Source: Ctenosaura bakeri
Lineage: Eukaryota; Chordata; Lepidosauria; Squamata; Iguanidae
DNA: 64,000 nt
Reading direction: 5' to 3'
NCBI GenBank assembly: GCA_948474755.1
Contig: CAOLHI010001151.1
Location: forward strand, 1 to 64,000
Part shown: piece by piece, positions 1 to 12,100 of the stretch
Layout: the number at the start of each line of letters is the position of its first letter
Position numbering within the stretch: the first letter of the stretch is position 1
Notes under the pieces: model-generated
The model's database searches: none
What the model saw: the letters and a program-made list of their open reading frames with translations, nothing else
Told to the model about the DNA's origin: nothing
Position numbers and translations under genes: made by a program

Positions 1-37
1 AATGCAATGTACTGATAGGTATCTCTATGCAACTCAC

Positions 38-149
38 CTGAGGCAAGTGGCGAGGGACAGGGACTGGGCGCTCAGGTAAAGAAGCTCCCAACAGTAGAGG
101 CCAGAATGATGACAAGAATGATGCAGCATATCATGATCATTATCTTCTT
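38..149 (-). CDS. STX3: STX3 exon 10B: membrane anchor, STX3B type, with stop codon
   Basis: Coding part 72-149 (25 codons plus TGA at 72-74): [20 protein letters not shown] then GSFFT. The [12 protein letters not shown]...AST block is that of STX3B and of syntaxin-1A, including the paired cysteines that are possible acylation sites. The last residues GSFFT differ from the GGIFA end of syntaxin-1A. The acceptor is gagcag. 34 nt after the stop stands CAG|gtgagt (38/37), a full-consensus donor, so the exon is probably 112 nt and continues into a 3' UTR exon outside the window. Confidence 0.92.
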
Positions 150-3100
150 CTGCTCAGTGAAAGGAAACATGAATAGCAATATATCCAGACTTATTTAAGC
201 AAAACAGGGCTGGTGAGAAGGATGAGGAAAAAGACAATAGGGCTTTTGCAGGTAATAGGAACAAGAGGATGGGACTGTAGACTAGAAGCCTGAGAAATAA
301 TAAGAATGAAAGAGGAAATTACAGGTTCTTTCACAGGTGTAGGTGGTACCAAAGCTATTCCATAAAATGTTCTAGAAGAGTCCTGCCTCCTTAGTTCTTT
401 AGTTTTACACAGTGGAAAAGTACAGAGTTGTATTTTGGGTCCTGTAGAGTGCTCAGCAGTTCAGGAGGAAAGCCAGTGTTAACACACTAGCAGAAGAGCA
501 ATGACATATACAAATTCACAATAAGTATAATCTTACCCAGAGGATTTGACATAAATCACAGGAAGTGGGAGGATGGACTCCAGTGCAGTTTGGTGTTCCA
601 AATATGCTTATACAGGAGAGCTCCTCAACCCATCTATCTTCATACTAGTAATGTTCCTCTCCTCTCCATCACATGCACTGCAAGTATGTTGCAAAATCAT
701 ACACAAATGTATTATTTTTGGACTACAAGTTCTGAGTATTGGACAATGCTACCCAGAACTTGGACACTGTAGTTCAAAAATAATGTTTAATATATACATA
801 TATGCACACGCACACGCATACACATATATTTAGGGGGGAAACCATGTCAGAGTTTGCAAGCTCTGATAAAGCAATGAGATACAGAAACCTAAAAAATACA
901 ACCTACTCTCAAGGCAGGTATAACTGCTTGTATTGCCAGCATAAAGTCCAGAATATGCCACATATTTATGTTTACATAAATTCATTTATTTTTACATTTT
1001 AAAAAAAAACATTGACAAAACCTAATTTTCTGCATCTGCATACAGCAAATGGCTCTCATAGCTTGCCATTCCAAGCACCCCTTCAACCACCCCCCTGCAA
1101 GTTTCAGACATCAAAGCCAAGAGGAAATTACATGATGAGAGACATTGCCCTCCTAGCTCCGTCCATGTGCTCACTGATGAGGGTGATACAAATGCTTTTT
1201 ACCAGACAAAACATCAGAATAGCTGCAGCATTAAGACGGTACAAGCTTGATGTTAGGTGGGTGTGAACGATGCACTGTGTGGAGAAATAGGTGGACCAAC
1301 CAGAATGTCCTAGTGACTAAGAAGAAGGGAGTCATCTCTCCCAGAAAATAAACCCTTAAATTCCAATCAAAGGGCTGTTACCTCACATGGATGAGAATAG
1401 CTAAGGTTAGAAATGAGATGAGAATAGCTAAGGTTAGCTTTCCAGGCAATAATCTAGGTAAATCTAAAATAACTTTGGGTGCACCTGCCCTGGAAATATC
1501 AATATAAATATTACTACAAGAACTTAAGCTGTGAGGTAGGCTGCCATGCAGTGAATTTACTGAACCTCCTTAACACTACTCAATTATAGTGCTACGATTC
1601 TGCTTTAACTGCCATGGCTGCATACTATGGAATCCTGGGGTTTGTAGTAGGAGGAGGCACTAGACCTCTATGACTGATAATTCTAAATGCTCCTCCCTAA
1701 GCTGCAAATCCCAGGATTCCATTGCATGGAACCATGACAGTTAAAGTGGAATCATCATGTTATAATGGTATAGTGTGAAAAAGGACCTCTGATGCTAAAC
1801 AAAAAAGCCTGACATTTGCTCTTAAATTATGGCTGGGATCAATCAAACATGTTTCTTCACACAAGGACATCAATTATATACTCAATGCCAATTTTACATG
1901 TCACATATATGCAACCAAACCCTCTAGTTACCATGAGTGACACCTGTGTAGGCGTACAAGGCCCAACTGAACGCAAAGCAGTGAGAGGGCCAAAGAGTTT
2001 ACAAATTGTAGCAATAACATCCAAGTAACTCATATAAATAAATTTAAAACTCATTATTTGGAAACAAAACTTGAGAGGAATTTCTATCACAAGAATATAA
2101 TTTTAGGAGCAGATAAAACTACTCTTATCTTTTAACAAGACTTGTTTAACAGGGAGGTTTTCGCTGCTTGGAATTTAAGTATCAGAAAGGCACATTTCTC
2201 TGGTGTCGTTCCTTATCAATCAGCCCAATATTTTTCTCCAAACCAGCTTTTTGCTATCCTGTAAACCAAGTTACCAAGTTGCCAAATTACAAACAGCTAT
2301 GGCGGTGCATGCAGTGTGGCTTTTCATAGGAGGTAGAAACCCACAGTTTTAAAAAAAACAACACACCAACATTTCAAAACAAACAACACCTTTGATTCAT
2401 CACAATTCTTATGTCATCGGACAAATACAAACACACACAATTACATAACTGAGGAGAGAAAATGCACAACCATGCTTATATTCAAGCAAAATTAAATGTT
2501 CAATCAGGAAATAATTACATCCACTCAGAAACTGAAATGTATTCAAAACAAGTGAAGTGAACTATCAAATTTATAGGCAATACATATCCCCAGAGAATGT
2601 CTTCATCTATGGGCATCTGGTGACAGCTTTCTCATTACCCACAAACCAGTTCCAGGTGCTCAAAGTACAGAAAATCTACTGTGGTACAAGAGGCTAAAAC
2701 AAAAAGGGAACATAAGCAACTCAGATTTGGAAGGCTTTGAGATGAGAATAGCTGAGAATGTCACATTCCTTCAGCAATATGCAACTCTGACCATGATTCA
2801 GAAATCCTGAATATCTTGGTATTTTCACACCAGGAGTGCTTACATTAAGTCCTAATATGATTTCTCTCTTCAAGATGGGTTGATTAACTTCAAAGTTTGT
2901 GTAAAAATTAGCTCTATTAAGTATTCAACATAATTCTTTGCTCTGACCTCTCTTTGGGCCCTAGATGAGCAAGATGGGCCAAAGAACCACCAGTGTGATA
3001 AGAGCTGCAGCTTGCAAACAATGTAGAGTTTGAAGAATTTACTCCATCCTTCAAAGGCCAGGAAAAAGCCAATCCATGTATACAAGCAAATGGTGGTTGG

Positions 3101-6100
3101 GCATTATGTGGCAGATACCATTCTGAGCCCTACCCAATAAGTAAGAATTTCTGGTATTTCCTTGACACCATTGTTCAAAAAGAAAAAGGCACCACTGAAA
3201 ACAAGGCAGTGAGGTAGGCTTGTGTCTCCACAGTTCCTTTCAAGGTTCATTCCACTATACTATAAAACATTTCAGAAAGCTGTAGACTTAAAAACAGGAA
3301 ATGCTTCATTTGGAGGCACCAGGTGTAGTAGGAAGGAAAGAAGGAGTGGGTAGGGAACAGATTTGATGAGAGATTCCTCTCTGGAGTGCTACACAATCCT
3401 TAGACTTTGGGGATTCAACAAGGTAGATGGGATTTCCAGCTACAGAGCTTTATCCAGGGAGCGAACTGGAATAACACGCTGCTTTCACAGGAAGCAATAA
3501 TGCAAATGAACTGCAAGGAACCATTCATACTTAATCCAAGAAGCCAGACTGGAGGGTAGGCAAGGAAAGGTGGCACCACGGTGGAGGAATAGGAGGGGAA
3601 GTCTTGCTACCAACCCAGGAGGAATTTGGGAACATCTGGAGGAAAAGGAAAGGAACAAAGTAGGAAAAGTTAATTTTCACACAAAAATGAGGAACCCATT
3701 TATTCTGTCACAAGGATGTACCAAATTACTATAGAATGCTAGGGCAAAGGGAACATGTTTTGAAGGGAAAGACAATAAACTCTCTCACATTCTGCTTCCC
3801 TATTAGACCTTGAATGGAGGCATATGGCCTGAGCACAGTCCAGCAGTAGAAAACTTGGTGCCATTCAGACATTTTGGGCCATCACTCTAATAAGCTAACA
3901 TGATGAGATGTTATGATGAGATATTATGGGAACTGTAGACCAAGACATCTAGGTGGTCACCAGATTGTCTGGTCCAACACAGACAGTAAGGGAGAGTAGA
4001 GAAGGCAGGTATTTGAGGAACAGCAATGATTCACAATCTGAGTGTGGTGCTCATGGCCAGATGTCAAGAATGAGGAGTAATACAAATGCTTTATAGAGGG
4101 ATGTTGACAGAGCAAATGCCATTAACTTACTCCAAAATGTGAGATCAAAGCAAAGGTTGGCACAATGACTATGAGTACTTTGAGATGTTAACACTGTTAC
4201 ATTCTCATCTTTACCAATGGCCTTGTAGCACCATCATCATGCAGATGGAATGTTAAGACAGTCAAGGTGTGCTTTTAACATTATTCTGCAAACACAGGGC
4301 TGAGTTGTACATTATAGACCAGGGGTAGGAATGATGTGGTCCCTCAGATATTGCTGGGCTGACATCCACCATTGGTTCTACTGGCTAGGGCTACTAGGAC
4401 TTGCAGTCCAATATCTGCAGGTCATCATCATTCCCACATTTGTTACAGGCACTGAATGGCAGATATGTGGAGATTTGACCAACAAACAAGCTGTGTGCCT
4501 GAATGTTTGGGGAAGAAGTGCTGCACAAACACCAGTGTCAACTCTTGGGCACTAGAGCTCTCTCTTTGAAGGGACTGCTAGCCACATTGTTCTAGAAATT
4601 TCAGAAACTATACCTCAGGCCTTTGGCAAAATCTAGCCTCTTTCCAATTAGTCAAATATACTTTTCCACCACATCCCAAATGTCAGGAAACATTTGGAAG
4701 CAAAAACTCAAGAAGAGTAAATTTCATATGTACAGGTCTAATATATAGGCTCAGAAACCAGAAGAAGAATTTCAGCTATCCACCCTCCCAATCACAGACC
4801 AACTGCATTCTTATTACTGTGCCTCGGAAATCTAGAATCTGGTATTTGCTGGCTGTTTGCCATAATAAATAAATAATAGAATCTGGTAGCATCTAATAAG
4901 CACAGGAACCCTTGTTTCTTAGATAATGTTATTAACACTTAAGAGATATTTCAGCACCAATGCTGTACCTATGTCTCTTTCTTCCCTTCCACCATTTGAA
5001 TCCCAGCCAAAAGAGAATGAAAGAGAGAAACAAAATGGAAACAGGCTTTTCAATTAAAAGAAAGAACAAAAGTTGTTGCAGAATTACTAAAATACACTAC
5101 ATGTAGTTAAGACTGATACAAAGCAGGTTACCATAGGACTCCTCTTCCCTGGTTACAATCTTTAAGAGGCTTAATAAAGATCTCTGCCTGTTCCCTACCC
5201 TCTCCCTCTCCCTGTGTCTGTGGATAAAGCAAAAAATCTTTTTGAAGTTTCAGGCAGATCTGAACTTTAAGAGCAGACAAACTCAGTCAACCCCAGTCCC
5301 AAAGCAGTAACATTCACCAGACAAGAGACGCAGAAACAAGAGACAAGAGACGCAGAAACCCTCCTGACAGACAAGCAACAGAGGAGACAGTCAGAGTGGT
5401 TAAAGTAACCCCAGTAAGGCAGTAAAATGGCAGTAAAGAATCAGAAGAGCCCTCTTGCCCTCTGCCATGCCACCTCAGGCTACTTACGGTTTAACGCCAG
5501 CAGCTCTGTTGGCTGCTTTTACTTCAGCCCTACTGAAAGTCCAATAATGAGAGCTACAATTCCCAGCAAGACAACCACTACCACAATGATAATTATTGTT
5601 TTCTAGAAGGGTAAAAGAAACAGGAAGGTTTAGCATTACAACATGGAATAACAACAAACAAGGGTAATCAAGGGGGTGGGATGGAAATAAATAGGTGGCC
5701 CCTGGTTATGCTAAATCACTAAGTGGTGTTGCTACATCAGATGATGATCTGGGTGTGTGAACTAGCTGAAGACGGACAACAGGTAGCATTCATATGGGCA
5801 GACACTGTCTGGAACTCAATTGCACTGAAGGGAAGCCAATGCCCATGTCATGTGCTAGTCAGCAAGCAATAAGTGATAAATAAGCACATATGAATCATAT
5901 GGATGTACATTGGCTAAACACATTTGCATCCAACTGCTTTGCCTTAAAATGGATTGTAGCTTAATCCTGAATGCACAAGTTAAGGTCAAATGAGACCCCC
6001 CTAAGGAGTTGTCTCAGGCATGGGAGGCTTTTTTCAAAAATTAGGAGATGGGTGAGGGGAATAAGCCAGATCAGGTAATGATAGGTGGGTGAATGTGTGT

Positions 6101-9100
6101 TTTTATGCCTACTACAGTCTTGAATGCTATGGACAGGAGTAGCTATTCACAGTGCAGAGAAAAATCCCAGTTATGCCAATGGGAATTTTCTCTACATTAT
6201 GAACAGCAGATACCTGGTGGCAATTCCAAGCCAGATTGTATTGGAAGCAAAAGATTAAGCCAATCTTTCCCACTTCTATGACATCCTGATCCACCTCAGG
6301 TCCCCCAGAACTAACTGCTGAAAAATCTTGCAAATTATTTCTCTATCAACTTTTAAAAAAACCAACAACAAACCATGTATATTAGGTCCTCCTCACTATG
6401 TTCCCAAATCATATTTTCCTGCACTGCTAGACTGTGACTTCCACTCTCCTTCACCACTGGTTGTGCTGGTTAGGACAGATGGAAGTTGCATTCCAACAAT
6501 ATTTGGATGGTCACAAGTTGCCTATCCTACCATGCCTCCCTCACTATAAAAATAAATGCAGAGACTGCAGACATATGGGATGAAGGATGCTCTCAGTCCT
6601 GGCTTCTCCTAGCAGGAATCGAAGACAGGAAGTACTGAGAATATACCCCTCCCACCATGAGCTGCCTTTTTCTCCTGGCAGAACTCCTGGGACTTTAAGC
6701 AGCTACAAGAAATTCAACAGTGGCGACCTTCCTGCTGTCATATATCTTTGAATTCCTCCCTGACAAACAGGAAGATTTCCATCTGTGGGATGGGAAATCC
6801 TATATGTGAGTCAGAGGCAGCATGTGCAGATCCCCTCCTGAGGCCTCCACCCCCACCCCCACCCAGAAGACTCTCCCCCGTCTCAAAATTGCAGCCTTCG
6901 ACAGAAAGGAGGCTTGGAAGACAAAGTAATAAAAGAAGACAAGGGCAGCCCAAAGCAGTAGTAGTAGAGTTGCAGTCTAGTACCTTAAAGAAGATCAGTC
7001 CTCAAGGTGCTTAATAAATTGTTCAGAGAATTAAAGAGCTGTGAAAGAAGAGAACCTCCTCGTGCTAGGGAAAAGGGAACTAGAGTGTCTGAACACTGCC
7101 AAGAGCTAGCCACATCATTAATTGATAAACTAGATGGGTTTTGCACAAGTCACAGGGATGGCTAGAAAAGTGGTAAGTGGGTAGGCTGAAAAAAAACAAG
7201 GTCTGCATCTAAAAAGAGTGCACAGGAACTTAGGCAGAAGGTGTAGTACAGGGCAAGAGGTGTGAACCTCCTGTTGGTTTGCAGGATACCATTTCAGGAG
7301 TGGAACTCGGAATACACAAGGTCAAGGGGTGTGAAAGAGGGTGGGAGAAAGGTATGCTACAATGAGTTCTTCTCACCCTTCGGGCTTCACTCTGATACTT
7401 TACAGCCTTTTTGGTGTCAGCAACGGCTCTTTCCACAAAGCCTACTGATTGGTCCATGTTGTTCTCTATGCGGTCAATCATGGCTCCCTTGCAGAGGAAG
7501 AGGAAAGCCAGAAGCGAAACAGAGAGGCACAGAAGCAGAAAGTGTAAACCAGAAAGGCAGCCAATGGTGCAGAGCTGGTAATCCGTGGGAGAGGCTCACC
7601 TTGCGTGCACTACTCTTATATTTCAGGGCCTTTTTGGTCTCCTCACGAGCTTTTTCTACATGGTCTAGAGTGTGCATCACATTGAGTTCTATGTTATCTA
7701 CAATTTCTCCCTGTGGAAGATTGGAGAAAGGGAAAGAGATACACAAAAAGAAAGAATGTTAGAAAATAGTTACTAGATATTTACTGGATATGGAGAAAAT
7801 TGTTGAGGAAACATCTTCAGCTGTCATAATTCTATGTAGCAAAAAACTCCTTCTGCAACTTTTCACTCCAAAGATATCCCACTATTTATTTGATCTGTTG
7901 GTAGTTTGCTGTTTTCACAACTGAACCAGAAGTTTGTGACAAAACCACCATCCATAGCAATCTCACTTCAAATCTCCATTTCTGCCACCAGGATCCTTAC
8001 TAGATCCACTTTCACTCTTGGCCCTGTATAAAGCTGTTCTCCTTGGTGCTTAAATTCTACAGTTGGCCCTCCACATTCACTAGGGTTGGGGTGCAGGACC
8101 TCTGCAAAAATGGAAAAGCCACAAATATTAAAATGTGTGTTTCTGTCTGTGGGAAGGAGACCGAGGCATGGTGGTGGGGACAGCAGGCATCCAGGGTCTA
8201 TACCAGATCAGGGAAAAGGGGTGAGTCCACATGGTGGCCCTATACTCCCACTCCCTCTCCCTCTCCCATCTCCTTCCTCGGGTGTGTCAGGGGCACTGGA
8301 AGAGGGTGTGTGGTGCTGAGAAATTGGGCTATTAGCCATCCTTTGCTGGCCAGGCAGTGGCTGGTGGAGGAGAAAGAGGACCAGAGGTGGGCATTTTAAA
8401 GGGCTGTGCAGCCTGATCAGAGCCCCCAAGAGGGAAGGTTCCTCCAGAAAAGATGCGCTTGAGGTGGAACAGCAGGGGCTGGGAAAACTCCCAAATAATC
8501 AAATCTGTGAAAGTGAAACCCACAAATGTGGAAGGGCCAACTGTACTTTATTATAAGTCCAGATACAGTGGCCAGGCAGTCATCATGGTTATGATAAATA
8601 ATAAAAATATTTTTATTTAATAGAGCTTAGAATATTATATGTATACTATGTCACTCCAGATATAGTGACCAAATGTTTATGTCCTGTAGCACATAAACAC
8701 TTGTAGTTACAGTTACCCTGTTACATTTAATAGAATACTAACAAACTTTTGTCTTAATCACCTAACACAATGTGGGCAAAGTGTGGCCCTTGGGTCCCCA
8801 ATCTGTAGCCCCTGAAGCCCTCAGGGGACAAATTAATTTTTGTGCTGATTTTGGAGATTTTTTTTTTTTTTTTTTTGCCTGACACAAGCAAAATGAACTT
8901 AAAACCAGCTGTAAATGCAGTGCTTTGGTTCCCCCCAGAACACCCCAAATCCAGATTCCCCTAACACTAAAAACTGTCCAAAAATAGGGCAGAATTGCAG
9001 CTGGAAGCAACACAATGTCATTTCTGCCATGCCAAAACATGACAGTGCGGCATGCTGAGATCATCATACCGGAGAAATCGGCCCCTCTACTTTCTGTGAT

Positions 9101-12100
9101 TGCCCATCCCTTACCTAACAGTCTTTCCTCCCAGTTTCTCTCTCCCTAGAATTCGCAGGCCTGTTGTGTAAACCCAACTGGAACAGACTCATTGAATCAA
9201 CTGCTGAATGATGCATCCACATATAGGTGAATATCACTGATTCCATGGTTGACTGAGACTAATAATAGGATTCAGGATACAACCCTTCTCTTTAAACTCT
9301 TCCTCCAAACCCTCCTTCCTCTCTGACTCTCTCCTCCTCAATTTGCATTTCCAGTCCCACAGCACCTCCCACTCTCACCCTCTCAGCCAACCACCATCCA
9401 TATGCAAGTTCACTCCGGCCAATATTCTACAATATTCAAACACACACCTTTCCTTATTTACCATATATTATCACAATAAAGGAACACAACCCATTTGTAC
9501 AATCTATGTATTTTCATCCTTGCTGCCCTCACTCTTGTTCTGCAAAATGGCTCCTTCCCCAGAGTAGCCTTCCCCAACTTGATGCTCTCCAGATGTGTTT
9601 TGGACTACAGCTCCTACAATCCCCCAACCAAGAGGCACATTAACTTACCCACAGACCCTCCCTTCCCATCCTTCTTTAAATTCTAGAAAGAAACAACTCA
9701 CCGTAATTTGACCTGAATGTCACCTCCTCGGCATTGCATTGTGAGCAGAAAACAAGAAATGGGGCCTTAGAAATGGGCATCAAAGCCTAAATGCTATTAA
9801 GCAGACTGTTTCTGCCTCAGAACTGAATGGTCAAGTTGGGAAGGGTAGATAGGCCTATCTTTTTTCAAAAAAAAAATTTTGTTCAAAAGAATTATAGTAA
9901 ATATTTCAGAACATGGCAAATGACACAGCCCCTGAAATTAAGAGACAAGATTCTATCCCAAGACCAAAAAAGGGCTATAAGCCACAATCAGATTAGTCAG
10001 CTATGAATCTAAAAGCTTTCTAAAAACACAGTGAGATGTTTTGGCATGCATGTTATCTTAGACATGGACCATTTCTGTCTATACAAGTCTACCATTATAT
10101 TAAATTACTTTAATAAAGGGGCACGTCTGTCTACACTAGCCTACCATTACAGAAGTTTCAGTCAGTTTCACTTCTCTGTTACCCAATCAACCCACTAGGT
10201 CCAGGCAGTAAACCAAAATTACTCTGGGTCTATGTTTACACTAATAAAAAACATGAAGAATTATTTATAACTTCAGAATGTATTTGTTAATTTTCTTTCT
10301 CTGCACTCAACAGCATCTTCTCAGCATCCTCTCTACCTCAGCTAGCAGCCCTACCCATCTTCCTATGCTTCTGCACCCCATAGCTCTCTCTGCACTACAT
10401 CTAAACCCAAGAAGAAAGGAACTGCCTTGTTTGGTCAGACTCCATGCACTTTAAGAGATGGTGCTCCAGTTCCTCAATCACTTGGCTCCCTCTTGCCAGC
10501 TGCACACTGAGCAGATGCCTTCAATGAGCTATTCACTATATGAATATTTTCCTTGAACCACAGCTGTTCAAGCCCTAAGTATAGCAAAGATTATCTTGCT
10601 CCAAAGGCATCCACATCACAGTTACTTTCACTGAAGCTGATCTGCTACTTTTCTACCCATTCACTCAGTCTAAAGAGAAATCTCTTTGCATTCTCAACTG
10701 ATTGCTCTGGAGCTCACCATCCTAAAAGTTAGGGCCCTTTTCTAAAGGCTCAGTGCAAAGAAGCACTAGCCATATAGGAGACTCTTCGCCTGCTCTGTAT
10801 TACTCCTTCTAAAAACTAGTTTGAAAAAGTTACTTTTTTTGGCTTAAATCCCTATAATCCCACCCCAAAAGTAACATTTCTAAACTCCAATAGGAATAGA
10901 GGCAGAGCTTGTGCAGAGAGCAGCAGAGAGATAGGCACTTCCTTTTAACAGAAACACAGAAAGAAAAGAGCTGCACCACTGCCAGTATCCCATGGGAAGG
11001 AGGCCCTTGGGGGCACATAGTGGTGAGAGAATAGAAATGGGACTTGAATAAATAAAATTAATAAATATGGATTCCACCCTCTTTATCTTGGGAAACCTAG
11101 ATTCAAGCCACTATTCAATGATGAAAGTTCACCTAATAACATTGGGTCAATCACTCTCTCTCAGCTTGACCAACCTCACAGGATTTGTGCAAGGATAAAG
11201 TAGAGAGGAGGAGAGCCCGAATGCTGCCTTGAGCTCACTGGAGAAAAGGCAGAATAAAGATTTAATTACTATATAAATAACTAGGTCTTACAAGCTGGGA
11301 CAGTCTCCATCAACGCAGCTGCACTTCTGGATTATCAACATCATTTTGTGAAGTTTCAATAAATAGACAGCTTTTATATGTTAAAAAAAACACAACCCCC
11401 TCATTTATCTTTAGTTTTCATTCACACTTCCCTAGTTGGTTATTCTTCTTTCCTTAACCCCCACTTTGCACAGCTCAGTTACCTGGTTTTCTACCAGCAT
11501 GGCAATGTCCACAAACATGTCATGAAGCTCCTTGATGCTACTTTCAAGCCGCAGAATGTCCTTATGTCGTCCCTCAATCTCACTCAGTGCTTGCTTTGAA
11601 ATCTGGGTATCCATGATCTGGAGAAAGCACAGGGATCATCACTTGCAAAGAAACATGCAAAGATCACACCCCCCCTGAGAAGACTATGGGAAATATCCTG
11701 AAACTGCCCTTTTAGTACTACCCATCTCTTCCTCCATCAGCACCATCACATTTCCACAATCTCAATTTCTTCTCCCTGTATATATTTTTTCATTTCTCTT
11801 CTTGTACAAACCCTGCTGCCATTTTGTTGCTAATGACATCTGATACTCCAAAGAACAACACTTCCAATCCCCCCAAGATCAGAGTAGGCACAGCCTTGCC
11901 ACTGGCAACATGCAACCCTTGGGGCTCCATTTTGCAATCTTGGAAGCCCCTGATCTCTGAAAATGAAGCAGGTTTGTCTCATTACTTCCCAGCCCACCCC
12001 CCCACACATACTTTCAACCAATCTGATCAAAAACAATCTGAAAATGATATGTCACTTCTATTCACATCAGGTGGGCTGTTGCAGCCTGCCAGGGTAGGTG

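Larger units (their letters stand above)
7711..11482 (-). other. STX3 intron 8
   Basis: 3.8 kb with a Tigger-like MITE (8060-8543), a 19-nt T run (8858-8876) inside a repeat-like stretch of about 8765-9080, a small ggactacagctcctacaatcc remnant near 9570-9640 and a plus-strand tRNA-derived SINE (about 11080-11285). No gene. Confidence 0.7.

Noticed and set aside
3699..3704. AATAAA on the minus strand as polyadenylation signal of the STX3A transcript
   Set aside because: Exon 10A has a full-consensus donor 31 nt after its stop, and 10B has an equivalent one, so splicing to a common 3' UTR exon is more likely. The hexamer alone in AT-rich intron DNA is weak evidence.
8043..8523. ORFs at 8.0-8.5 kb
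   Set aside because: They lie entirely inside a Tigger-like MITE with TA-flanked ends.
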